A stretch of DNA of 64,000 nucleotides from Lineus longissimus (GCF_910592395.1 NC_088317.1:15378001-15442000), one strand, 5' to 3'. Shown: positions 45,891 to 55,969, counted from the stretch's first letter. Made by a program: numbers and translations. Notes: generated from the letters alone by a model not told the origin.

Positions 45891-46333
45891 TGTCTCTGAT
45901 CTAAGACCATTTCTGAATACTATACAAATGGGAGATTTGCTCCCTGACATTGTCTGATAATTGTTACCAATTAAAACTAAGCCATGAAGTTAGTGCCTCC
46001 GTTAGTTTTGAACAATCGGGCCCTAATCAAGTCCACAGTTGTTTTGAAGTGAGACATTTTTGAAATCTTAAACGGGGTTTCTTTAAAACCTTCACTTTCT
46101 GTGGACGTGTCTAGTTTTATCAAACAGATTGCTTTGCATACTGGTATTTCATTTCCATGCGTTCGCATCTCCTGGTGATGGCACTTGGATGAAAAGTGTT
46201 GCATGTTCAAAGGATTTAAATCCACAGCCTGATGAGGTATTAGGGTGAGCTTTAGATGTGTAAAGCTTGATAAGATTATCTGAAAATTTCGCGCTTTTGT
46301 GTTTGCCGATATCAAAATTGTGTGTGAAAAAGT
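45891..46333. other. No feature except a short GGGCCC motif
   Basis: Contains TTTTGAACAATCGGGCCC at about 46006-46023, the repeat-end motif seen also at 40436 and 48234. Otherwise nothing. Confidence 0.35.
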
Positions 46334-46475
46334 CAGTCCCTTGTGTAGCGATTGGTCTGCTTGTGGTTGTGAGTTTAACATCATCTATTTCCCTCCATTT
46401 GGAAGTGTTGATGGTGGGAAATAGATGATGTTAAACTCATAACCACAAGCCAACAAATCGCTGCACAAGGGACTG
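46334..46475. mobile_element. Fold-back element, 60-bp arms
   Basis: 46334-46393 (CAGTCCCTTGTGTAGCGATT to CATCTATTTCCC) and 46416-46475 are reverse complements with a few mismatches, around a 22-base loop. It lies directly before the SINE at 46488. It may be a small fold-back element or an inverted duplication. Confidence 0.85.
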
Positions 46476-46487
46476 GAAGTGTAGAGA

Positions 46488-46870
46488 GGGAGCTTCAAAG
46501 CCTAGTGGTTAACACTGCATGGCTACCAAGCAATAGGGCCTGGGTTTGATCCCGTGGAGAACCCAGGATTGTGTTTCTGGATGAACCAGCGTGGCTTTTC
46601 AAGGAACTAAAATTCCTGGCTCTTCGCAGTCCTTCGAATGAAACTTAAAGCCGAGGTTCCTTGTATCTGGTGTCTATGCCAGGGCAGGTTAAAGATCCCA
46701 CTAAGTGCTTGCGAGGACTCAACCTCCCACCGAGTCCGATTCACCGGGGCAATAAAGTCACAACCGTAACCATAGTGTTAGGCATAAACGCTCATCCCGC
46801 CTTTGAGGAGGAATACTCCCTGGAGAAAACACCTCCAAGTGCAGAGCGAACTCCGAAGAAGAAGGAAGTG
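46488..46870 (+). mobile_element. tRNA-derived SINE (family D), longest copy
   Basis: GGGAGCTTCAAAGCCTAGTG opens the tRNA-like head, followed by GGCCTGGGTTTGATCCC (box B type) and ACCCAGGATTGTGTTTCTGG. It continues through CTTCGAATGAAACTTAAAGC, GTCTATGCCAGGGCAGG and GATTCACCGGGGCAATAAAG, and ends with AACTCCGAAGAAGAAGG. This is the reference against which the other family-D pieces were recognised. Confidence 0.85.
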
Positions 46871-47384
46871 TAGAATTTCCTACAAAGACAAACACGTATT
46901 CAATACCGGTCCTGATATTGTGATGAATGGATGTTCTGTTCTCCAGGTTCATGTCTCCTGGAGCTTCAATGGAACAGTTCATTGTATGAAGAAAAGACAA
47001 TTCTCGAAGAAAATAGCATGAAAATACATTGGATGTTTCCAGAGGACTTTGACTAATGGAAAGTGACAGACACGTCGCTGAACTGCAGATCTCATTTTGA
47101 ACATTGTTTTAATGACATTATTACAGGAGTAAAAACAGTTCTAACTCTCTTAGGTAGTAGGATAAAGGTAGCTTCACTATTTATCAGATGCAAGATTTTC
47201 AACAATCATTAAAATAGTCTTTAAAATTTGATTATAAAGTCTTAGATGAGGCTGTGTTGGCAAGAAATCTATTGATGTGCTGATGGAAACCTTAAAAAAA
47301 GGCTGTTTTGAATGGCGTAATCATTGTTCCATTCGATTTGGACTTTAGTTTGGATTTCAGTTTCACAGGGTGACTGTATGTGTG
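46871..47384. other. No feature seen
   Basis: Ordinary non-coding sequence up to the target site of the retrozyme-like insertion. Confidence 0.35.
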
Positions 47385-47802
47385 GGTGAGAGAAGGGTAG
47401 TAGAAGTAAAACTGGATACCGTCACTGTAGTTTACAACAATGTCCATCGGTCCCTATTGTTGGGCTGTTGTGTTGCTCCACCGACGCGCTTTCCTGCCCC
47501 TCTAGGCTTCATCAGGGTGGCTAGGGTTGACTTGCATCTGTCTTGTTCGAAGTTCACAGTTTGAATGACATCATGACTCGGGTGGTTTCTCAATGACGTT
47601 GTGACGTTATAGACTTTGTTGCGACTCTGTTGTTGAAACATTCTGTTGTAGTCAAGCAGGTGGGCTGTCCAAATGGCACATGTTGAGAAGTACAGGATCA
47701 ACCGATGATACACACGGACCAGACAAAAAAATCAGAATAGTAGAAGTAAAACTGGATACCGTCACTGTAGTTTACAACAATGTCCATCGGTGAGAGAAGG
47801 GT
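47385..47802 (-). mobile_element. Retrozyme-like insertion with target-site duplication
   Basis: The 14-mer GGTGAGAGAAGGGT flanks the insert on both sides (47385-47398 and 47789-47802), a direct target-site duplication. The insert, 47399-47788 (390 bp), begins and ends with the same 50-bp sequence (AGTAGAAGTAAAACTGGATA to TGTCCATC), identical at 47399 and 47739. It thus equals 1.15 copies of a 340-bp monomer. Each monomer carries one hammerhead-like motif on the minus strand. This arrangement fits reverse transcription of a small circular RNA slightly more than once round. A short LTR-like (TRIM) element is the alternative, but terminal repeats of 50 bp are unusually short for that. The 93-codon minus ORF is not thought to be a gene. 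Confidence 0.6.
47478..47520 (-). ncRNA. Hammerhead-ribozyme-like motif
   Basis: On the minus strand, in order: CCACC (helix I 5' strand), CUGAUGA (47515-47509, conserved core), AGCCUAGAGGGGCAG (47508-47494, with GCCU/GGGC pairing round an AGAG loop), GAAA (47493-47490, conserved core), GCGCGUC (47489-47483, short helix III and cleavage-site GUC) and GGUGG (47482-47478, helix I 3' strand). CCACC and GGUGG pair perfectly. This is the element order of a type I hammerhead. Deviations are two extra bases between helix II and GAAA and a very short helix III, so the copy may be inactive. Confidence 0.5.
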
Positions 47803-48429
47803 GTCATGCCCTGGATCTTCAAAACAATTTTTTTTCCGCTAATTTTGGCATTTACTTGGCGTTAACCCCAAATGGACTTAAAGGGTAACTCGTGTCAAAT
47901 TTCACCATATAATGTTTTAGCTGTTTTTCACAAATAACTACGTCACTTTCTCATAAATCGGTAAGGTTTTCAAATCGAAATGCACATTTTCTAGAAATTG
48001 ATGGTTTAATGCCGCCCATGCCGACGACGTTTTCGTTGATGACGTCACAACATGAACATTTTCGCGGTCGCGGTGGTTTACATTCAGCGATTTTATAATA
48101 AATCTAATCAAAAATGGAAAATTTGAGCTTTACATTTGTGATCAACAATTAAAAACGGACGTATTTCCGCAAAGTTGTAAATCACATCATAGTATCACTT
48201 TAACTGAAGGAGATAGCGCCAGCAATTGTGATGAAATTTGTTATGAACAGCCGGGCCCTGTTAATGGCTTTATAGTTTAGACAGTGCTGATGAAAAAAGT
48301 CTGATAATCAAGCCAGACATTACAATATTTTGATATCAACCCTGCACCTTCAACTTTCGATTGAAAAAGTCTCAATAAAAATGATCATGTCAATACTATA
48401 AAAAAAGGAGTTGAGAGCTGACCGTCAAC
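47803..48429. other. Mostly featureless; possible TTAA-bounded MITE
   Basis: TTAAAGGGTAACT (47878-47890) and the reverse complement of 48191-48203 (TTAAAGTGATACT) could be termini of a 326-bp element with TTAA at each end, but only part of the inverted repeat matches. The GGGCCC end motif occurs at 48234-48249. Weak support. Confidence 0.25.
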
Positions 48430-48632
48430 TACGACATTATTTGCTCTGTAAACAATATTGGTTGATTGTAATGTAAGTAGGAGGAAACCGGCGACCCCAC
48501 AGGAAAACTACGCTGTCAAACAGAGCGGCCTCTCTATCACATGAATGTACCGGGACCAACTAGGAATTGAACCCGGGACATCCGAGGTGACAGGTGCTCA
48601 TATTTGCACTGCGCCACTTGGTCAGCCCTAGA
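48430..48632 (-). mobile_element. tRNA-derived SINE (family B)
   Basis: On the minus strand: GACCAAGTGGCGCAGTGCAA (head), CACCTGTCACCTCGGATGTC and CCGGGTTCAATTCCTAGT (box B type), then GATAGAGAGGCCGCTCTGTT and GTCGCCGGTTTCCTCCTACT. It matches the plus copy at 10229-10440 in head and body. Confidence 0.75.
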
Positions 48633-48774
48633 TACTCATTACTTCTGTGATGTGTAAAAAATCTTCTCTGAGGCTGTCAACTTAGCACATCAATAAAGAG
48701 ATTGTGGCAATGGGTGAAAGAACTATGGACATGTCGATGCCGGTTGATGAGATGTGACACAGAAACAATCAGCG

Positions 48775-49470
48775 AGGCGGAAATCTCATCATGCTGACAG
48801 GATTATGGAGGCAGTAATAGATGATCTTTCTTCTATCTGGTCTAGAGTGAATCACTGTGCATGAAAACCTCTAAAGAGAATGGGGAGACTGGTGTTGGGG
48901 ACAGCAGAGAGTTAGTTGAGTGTTGGGATCTAAAAGGTAGGTGACCCTGGATAAAACATTGCTGTCAGCATAAGATTGGATGGAAGGTGACTGTGAATCT
49001 TAGGACTAGGCTATCCTAAAAAGCCTGGAGGCTATTGACATAAGACTTTTCAGAAAGTTGTATTCCATGCCAGGAGATGAAAGAAGGTAAGAACAGTCAG
49101 TGTAGCTGAGGGTCCATCATCCTTACAGGATTATGGGGGCAGTACTAGGTGATCTTTCTGCTGTTTAACCTCTTGAATCCCAAAACTTAAAAATCCTGGG
49201 ATTCCAGGGTGGTCACGTGGTTGCAAAATTGGGTCTGACTTTCATGGTGTATAGCGCCCACATACAACCGCCAAAGCCCGGTACCGTGGCGCCATCTACC
49301 CTGGCATGCTCTAACTGACACTACTGTACATCAATGCTAAAGCAAGCATTAAACTAGCGTCCCAGCTCAAGGGAATAAAAATATCGTTATTTTGAAATGA
49401 CCGACTGGTCGGTCACCGGGATTCAAGAGGTTAAAGTGAATCACATGGCAGGTGGACCTTAAGGAGGACA
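48775..49470. repeat. Tandem duplication, period 328 bp, with a MITE in the second copy
   Basis: CATCATGCTGACAGGATTAT with GGAGGCAGTAATAGATGATC (48788 on) recurs as CATCATCCTTACAGGATTAT with GGGGGCAGTACTAGGTGATC (49116 on). Copy 1 continues directly into AGAGTGAATCAC; copy 2 reaches the same AGTGAATCAC only after the insertion at 49169-49430. Confidence 0.9.
49165..49434. mobile_element. piggyBac-like MITE with TTAA target duplication
   Basis: TTAA at 49165-49168 and at 49431-49434 flank a 262-bp element whose first 13 bases, CCTCTTGAATCCC, are the exact reverse complement of its last 13 (GGGATTCAAGAGG). TTAA duplication is the hallmark of piggyBac-type transposition. No ORF is present, so it needs a transposase from elsewhere. 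The duplicate at 48788-48860 is the unoccupied site. Confidence 0.9.
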
Positions 49471-50730
49471 CAGAGATGGGTAACACGCGATATTGAGTCT
49501 GAGGACGCAGTTATGATGCAATTTCATAAAAAAGACTCCATAACCATGCAGAAACTCATACCTTTCACACCACCAACAATAACCAGTGTGATCTAATATA
49601 CTGGTACCCCAGGTTAGAGCAGAACAACCAGAAATAGCCTCATAATTTCATTACTGAGTTTATACTCCACCGCCGTCTCTCCACCCTTGGGCAATGTACA
49701 TTATCTAGGTAAACCAATTCTGTGAATTACTAGACACCTTACGGTTTTACCAATCAGGCTAATATGGTATGGAGTTGAAGATTGGCCGTCAGGAATGCTT
49801 GGTCCAACATGTTCACTGCGTTGAAGGTCATGTTTGAAAGTGCAACAGTTGATGTAGACAGTTGAATCAAAATTGCAATTGACATCCAAGCAGGGAGTAT
49901 GTCAATGATGACACTTAGATGTGATTGGAAGAATGTTATCTGAGAATGCCATCTCAAAAGCCGCTATCTTAAGGAGGCACTCAGGGCAAGTGGCTCGGAC
50001 TCTAGGCTATCGATCATGAGGTCTCTACTTTGACCCCAACAGTCAGCACGGGACTCTAGGCAGGTATCTTTGTCAAACTTGCCTTACTCCACCCAGGTGT
50101 ATAAAAAATGAGCACGGGTCAAAAATGGTTACAATGTAGCGATGAATGAGCAATTCATCCAAGTTCTACTCAAAAGTTCAGGATAGACTTGGGGTGAAAC
50201 TTGTGAAGTCAGATGATACCTCTACCACAGACATTAGACTTTAGACTTAAACTTTTAATCTACTCGGCAAGTCGCATCCTGTGGTCGCATCCTCTGTTCA
50301 TCTTAGGAAATAAAAGTGATATTCCTTGGTTTTAGCATAATTAGACTGCTATTGACTGTTAACATGACCAAATAGGGCAGTGCCTGAGGCACGCCTGGTT
50401 TGCGTAATGAGACCTCTTCTGAATAGGAGACCAGTGATTACAATCAACCCTTCTATCACCAACAGCCGGTTCATTGAAAAGAGAGTACACACAACAATTG
50501 CTTGGTGTGTTCATCTCATCAGGGAAATCCTAGGTTGTAAGCGCTCCCACGCAAGGCCTCCGGCATGTCTGGCTCAGTGAATATGAGATGTCTGAATGAG
50601 ATACATGTAACAATGATTACTTTATACTCTCCCTCACAGCCTGTTATCTCTACGATATTGACTAATTGTCCAGAGCACAAGACTCTCAGTTTCAAAGAGT
50701 TGTTGTAGGCTTTTTCAGAAGTAAATGTCG
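49471..50730. other. No feature seen
   Basis: Short ORFs only; no supportable repeats. Confidence 0.35.
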
Positions 50731-50888
50731 CTGCCCTTTTTGGGCAGCTGTGCAAAAACTACTTGGCCAATTTCTTCACAGTTTCTGTTTCTTCAATCTT
50801 ATTTTGAGACCCAACACAATTACCAGGTTCCAGATTTGGTAGAAATCGGCCCAGTAGTTTTTGCACAGCAGCCCCAAAGGGTTGTGAC
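50731..50888. mobile_element. Fold-back element
   Basis: The arms 50742-50775 (GGGCAGCTGTGCAAAAACTA onward) and 50841-50874 are reverse complements with about 30 of 34 matches and extend outward less well. The left end adds CTGCCC-TTTTT-GGGCAG, a small hairpin of its own. The overlapping 91-codon minus ORF has no recognisable domain. Confidence 0.75.
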
Positions 50889-51399
50889 AATTACTTTTGA
50901 AACTGACTGTGGGTGTGTGTCTCAACCATTGGGGAGATAGTCCGGTAGTGAAACTGGACCCAATAAGTTCCAACTGCATGTATCTGTTTGTCTCATTGAT
51001 GAATAATGACTGCACCAATCGAAGCAATGAATAACCAATTTGGAGAAGCAACTCTTGGGCTTATCCAGTATCTAACGTAAATAATGTCACAACGGTCAGT
51101 GTTTGTGTAGCCATTCCCAGACATGCCAGATGCAGATTACAATTATTCAATCAATGAGTCTTGTCCTTGCTGGCCAATCTGATCACCTGATATTAGCCTG
51201 GTTGTGGCATTCGTGAGACAACCTCAACCACTTGAGTTGGTATGAAATGTGTCTAAAGCAGATTTTTGATGGATTGTGCCTAAAATATAGTTTGGGGTAA
51301 CTGGAAATCTAACGCTTCACAAATGACATTGCATTGACAGTTGACATCACTCTCGAACAAACCTATAATCCTCTCGACAGCCTTGATTTCAGTGTCTTG
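50889..51399. other. No feature seen
   Basis: Nothing supportable. Confidence 0.35.
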
Positions 51400-51720
51400 A
51401 CAAAATGATCATTATCTTATCACCAGAGATGTGATTCAAAGATCACAGCCACCTCTTGACAAGACATGTCAATATCAAGGCTATGAGTCCAACACCCAAA
51501 CCAATAATCCTAATCTCATTTCAGTGATGCTATTTGAAGAGCCACCTGTCATATCAGGTTGTGTCAGTCCCTTGTAGAAATATGAGCCCTGCTCACAGAG
51601 ATCGGTGTCTCTCGAAGTTGATGGTTAAAATCCTGTCCGCAAAGATGCGATTTGTAGATCACAGCCTCCTCCCTTGACAAGTCATGCAATGTTTTCTCTG
51701 ACGGTTTTGAACCTGTCCTG
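51400..51720. repeat. Diverged duplication, period about 217 bp
   Basis: GATGTGATTCAAAGATCACA followed by GCCACCTCTTGACAAGACATG (51427 on) recurs as GATGCGATTTGTAGATCACA followed by GCCTCCTCCCTTGACAAGTC (51644 on). Confidence 0.7.
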
Positions 51721-52850
51721 CCGATACGTTTAAAACTCCGACACCTACGGCAAACACACGCAGAAAAAATGAAAGAAAAAAAATTTTTCTTAAGACAATG
51801 TAAGTCATTGAGTCATTTGAACCAACATAAAATGCACCCAGGTGACTCAAAACCCTTAAAATACATTTAAAGTCCATGAAACTGAATATTTCAAATTATC
51901 AAATCCTGTATTCACAGAGATAAATCCACTATCAGTGGTACAGCGAACTCGTTCGTAAACTTTCAATGGAAAACTGCAATCTAAAACTGTGGGGATGTAC
52001 ATACAGCTTCACACTTACAGATGAATCGTAAAACTTTCTGAATTCAAGCGTCTGTCTCCAGCATCAGAATCAAAACAGATAATCCAAAATTCACCATCTG
52101 ACATTCACAAAGACAAATCCTCGTCGTAAGACGATTAGCGTTCCATTCAAACAATGTGAAATTAGATTTGAGATGAAAATTTAATTTTCTCAGTGGAAAA
52201 CATTGTGCACTCAGCAGCTAATCAAACAAAACGCTGGGGTATTAGCTAAAACGGCAAGTTTCGAAAATTCATCCCAAATGAAATAATTTTTGCATGCAGT
52301 TTCAATATTGATAAATCAGCTCATGTTGCTTTTTAATCTTTTGTAAAATGACATGCGACTCTTCTCATCTTTTTGGCCCTGGCAGTTGGGGTGTCAAGGT
52401 GGTAAGCTTTATCGGTATTGGCAATTTATCCAAGGAAATCGGTGAACGGATGACCTTTCTGTCTTCATGATAGCAGCGGTCCTCTTGAACTCTAACAAGT
52501 GCTGTGCTAACTACCGTATTTCCAACTGCTTGCACTGATGCGTTCTTATGAACTTTCTGCCTCGATTCATCCCATGAGAAGCCTCACAAACAGATTGGCC
52601 ATCTCCAACAAGTTTCATCTTCCTTTTCAATGTTTTCTCATGTGCATGACGCTGATTGGAGAATCACTAAAAGGCAAATAATTTCATTCTCTGTTCCACC
52701 TCGTTCTTTTCTCATCAAAGTGCATTGCTCTAAAAGATTTAGTTCCCATTAGTGATATGTGGCGAAAAGACATGTATGTCAAATCGTTTTGCATCTCCCT
52801 TGTCTTTCGCAGATCACCAGTTTGAGAGAAAATATAAAAATATAGACAAA
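51721..52850. other. No feature seen
   Basis: AT-rich, with no ORF or repeat that I can support. Confidence 0.35.
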
Positions 52851-52854
52851 ACGT

Positions 52855-52900
52855 AGGTCAATGTGACCTACTTATCAGGTTGAGTGAGGTCAAAAGGTCA
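52855..52900. promoter_or_regulatory. Nuclear-receptor half-site cluster (IR3 plus DR2)
   Basis: AGGTCA-ATG-TGACCT (52855-52869) is a perfect inverted repeat of the AGGTCA half-site with 3-base spacing, the consensus oestrogen-response-element arrangement. Eighteen bases on, AGGTCA-AA-AGGTCA (52887-52900) is a perfect direct repeat with 2-base spacing, the arrangement bound by RXR/RAR- or COUP-type receptors. Binding is inferred from the motif only, and no promoter or gene is visible nearby. Confidence 0.55.
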
Positions 52901-53689
52901 AAATCCCTTGTTGGCTCATGTGTCTCAGGTTGAAGTACAGCTATCATTAGAGTCGCAAAGTTTTCAAGAGCTTTTATACCCTGAATATTAAAAGCAGAGT
53001 GGAGCCATCTTTTGTGATGTGATACAGTTGTTGTGATTGCTGACATTTCACTGTCGCATAGGGACTCTTAACAAGCTGTGGTCGCTTGGAACATAATTGT
53101 GTGCTTCTGCTACATGTAGGATTTGAAAAGGGCAGGGTATTTTCTGCTTTTATGGGAAAATGTATTTAACCCTATTAGTTCAAGGCATTAAATAATGACT
53201 ACAAAAATATTATTTGGGAGTGACTAGGGCACCATGACCACCCCTTGGAGTGGTAGGGTGCAGTGTCCTTATGATTATGCTGAAGCACTATAATTGGTTC
53301 AAAATCGGAACTTGAAAAGTTCACATCATTAAACCCCTGAATGATGGAAATCTTTCTGCACAAGAGCATTTTAAAAGATAAGGATGGAAGCTATCATGCC
53401 CACCAGACGTTCTTCAAATCTGTCTTACTGAAAGAAAGTCAGTGCTGTATTGAATTCATAGATGGAGTCTCTGTCATTTGGCTCGGTTCAAAGCATCAGT
53501 CAGAGTTTGAAGCTTCGTTGACCTCATGGAGAGACTTGTCTCCACATGCCATTGACTAGTCATGTGGTTGCTCCCAAAAACTGATGGCAATGCCAGTTCG
53601 ATAGTCGGTGGATAGATGGAATATGTGCTGCTTTAGATGTTGCTGGTAGCTTGGAAGTAAGTGGTTGAAGAGCGGCTTAATCATGTTAA

Positions 53690-53960
53690 TAGCCTAGCGG
53701 TTAACGCAGCTGGCTACCGCGCAATAGGGCTGGATGCTATTCCGAGGAAAGTACAGCTTTGTATCTCAAGATGAACCGGCTTGGGAACTAAAACTCCTGG
53801 CTCTTCACAGTCGTTTGAAAAAGACAAAGGTGCAGAGAATTGAAGTCTCATCACAGTCCTTTGAATGAGACTTAAAACCAAGTTCTCCATCATGTCTATA
53901 CCTGAGTGCCTATACCAGGGCTGGCTAACTATCCCTTAATGTGTTGACTGACGTGGACTA
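53690..53960 (+). mobile_element. tRNA-derived SINE (family D), diverged
   Basis: TAGCCTAGCGGTTAACGCAG, then GGCTACCGCGCAATAGGGC, GATGAACCGGCTTGGGAACT, AAACTCCTGGCTCTTCACAG and CTTTGAATGAGACTTAAAAC follow the family order. A segment around GTTTGAAAAAGACAAAGGTG is duplicated or inserted relative to the 46488 copy. The tail region leads into a GAT repeat. Confidence 0.75.
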
Positions 53961-54004
53961 AATCCTATGGCAAAGATCCGGGAATTGACCATGAGGCCTA
54001 AAAA

Positions 54005-54005
54005 G

Positions 54006-54037
<32 letters not shown>

Positions 54038-54040
54038 AAA
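54005..54040. repeat. (GAT)n microsatellite
   Basis: About eleven GAT/GGT triplets, following the SINE tail. Such tails often seed microsatellites. Confidence 0.9.
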
Positions 54041-54715
54041 GATGATTTGTCATAAAGCAAAATCCAAAATTGTCATCAGAACAGTGGGTAACTGGGCAGC
54101 AGAACTGATGAGCGAGTCATTTTACCCTCCGTCATTAATCTTCAAAACTTTTAAAAAATGTAATTTGCCTGAAGGTATGTTTTCCTTTATCATCTGTTCA
54201 CTTTAGTAGACTATTAATGAGAAACTATAAAGTTTTAATTGGCAGTTTTCAGATTTCTTTCATCAACTACAGGAGGCGATAAGATAAAATATTCAAAGCG
54301 AGACATGAAAGTCTCGCGTGCCTCTGAAATGACCAGACACTAATTAGGGCTTGATCATAAAGTGGAAGTGGTTTCGTGATGAACATCCTGTTGATGTCTT
54401 TTAAAATTTGATCAAAGTATGAGGATCTCTGTCTGGGTCCGGTAAGAGACTGTGGATGATCATATGAGCATGTTCTGTTGGCTGTAAACCGGGAAATGTT
54501 CGCAGCTATAGTTTGCTATTTTGTTGAATTTCATCTTTGGGGGAGTCTTAATTCATCGTCTTGAGAGCACTGTGACAGTGTTTCAATTTCAATTTTTTTT
54601 GCTGCACTTTATTTTGCTGGTCTGGAAAACGTGAGATTAAAACACAGGTGCAAATTTTCCTGGTTTACAGTTGTTCCCCAGAATTTCTATACAAATATTC
54701 CCTTTTCCTTTCTAT
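54041..54715. other. No feature seen
   Basis: Nothing supportable. Confidence 0.35.
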
Positions 54716-54938
54716 CTTAAAGGGACAATATAAGCAGCAGCTAGGCAGGCAAGATAAAGTTACACAAAGTCGCCAATAGGGGTATCTCATATCTCACAGT
54801 ACGTCGAAATGATTCACGCTTGTACGAGGAATATATTTAGTTCCGAGTCTGACATGACCAAGGCCCTTAATGTGTATACTAGTCACTTGAAGATGGCCAA
54901 ATTAGCCTCTCAGCTCTTGCCTATAGTCCCCCTTTAAG
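54716..54938. mobile_element. MITE (family M2), copy 2
   Basis: The left end CTTAAAGGGACAATATAAGC and the right end GCCTATAGTCCCCCTTTAAG are inverted repeats. The body matches 20078-20300 almost base for base (AAGATAAAGTTACACAAAG, GATTCACGCTTGTACGAGGA, GTGTATACTAGTCACTTGA). Both copies are 223 bp long, so both are full length and fairly young. Confidence 0.88.
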
Positions 54939-55254
54939 AACGATGGAATTTCATATCCTTATGTTAAAAATGCCTGAAACACAATATTGCCTGTCATAGC
55001 ATTTATAGAGGAAATATAAAAAGAAGTTGCACGTGTTTCCATTCATCATGTTCATTCAGGCATATTGATGTTCTCTTACCCGACATATCTAGAGAACACA
55101 TGGTGTTCTTTGATATTTTCCATACTTTTCCAATACAGTTTGCCTTCTTTGCACAGACCATGTTCATCCTGAATGCAATTAGTGCTCATTGATTTACATC
55201 TAACATGTGAGACATTTCATCCTGGGTTTATGTCATGGTTGCAAAACCTAAATC
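54939..55254. other. No feature seen
   Basis: Nothing supportable. Confidence 0.35.
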
Positions 55255-55565
55255 AGTCCATGCCAGGAAACGGGCGCGATCACGCCCGCGCCCGCAAACG
55301 CCCGTAAACTACTCCGCACAAGCGCTATCCATAACGCCCGCCGGACACTTGAGGGGCGCGTGCCGCCCGTCATAAAAAAACACCGGCGCGATAACGCCCG
55401 CCGATTCCCAGCACGATCGTGATTCATTTCCCGGTATCCAGAGTTCCATTTCGCGGAAATCTAGAGTCTCACTCAACGCGGTAATGATGCCGTTTAGCGC
55501 TGGGTACACGCCAGGCTGTACACTTCGCTATAGTTGGCGGTTGCTGCAGTGCGCGGTAATGGCTT
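55255..55565. other. CpG-rich patch with repeated AACGCCCG
   Basis: A patch of about 300 bp is strikingly GC- and CpG-rich against an AT-rich background. AACGCCCG or CGCCCGC forms recur at least five times (ATCACGCCCGCGCCCGC, AAACGCCCGTAAAC, ATAACGCCCGCCGG, GATAACGCCCGCCGA). A 66-codon minus ORF crosses it, without a recognisable domain. It could be a small CpG island, an inserted foreign element or a decayed minisatellite. Confidence 0.6.
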
Positions 55566-55969
55566 ATCGAATCAGGATGGAACTAAGCATTACAAAGTGG
55601 ATTGCGTTTTGAGAATGCTGGACAGCTGGCAGGAGTGAAAAAAATAGTGCCCGTGGAAAGGGTTGTGGGAGTGACTGATGGTTCCCGTGGATTTTTCTCA
55701 TGGCAGGCACTGCTAAATGGTGACTTGTTACTTTGGTAGTAAGCTCTACTTGCATGGCAGATTTGGGGGAAATTTTACACACTGTCAGGCCTGTTCGGGC
55801 CATTATACACTTTGATTCAAGGAAAAGTGTTTAAAATCATGCTAAATTCTTCATAAAACCCAGGGATTACACTTTCTGTTGCTGATCTACACCAAAGGTT
55901 TTACACGATGCTGGACTCTATGGTGTTTTGATCATGTCTCATGTTTGCAGAGCGCTGCAAATACATACT
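55566..55969. other. No feature seen
   Basis: Nothing supportable. Confidence 0.35.

Noticed and set aside
46230-46260. Another hammerhead core (CTGATGAG)
   Set aside because: No GAAA at a suitable distance and no pairing helix I. Similar strings at 9287, 42330 and 58072 were rejected for the same reason.
47432-47713. 93-codon minus ORF across the retrozyme-like element
   Set aside because: The ribozyme-like core lies within it, and the frame shows no known protein family; more likely a by-product of the element sequence.
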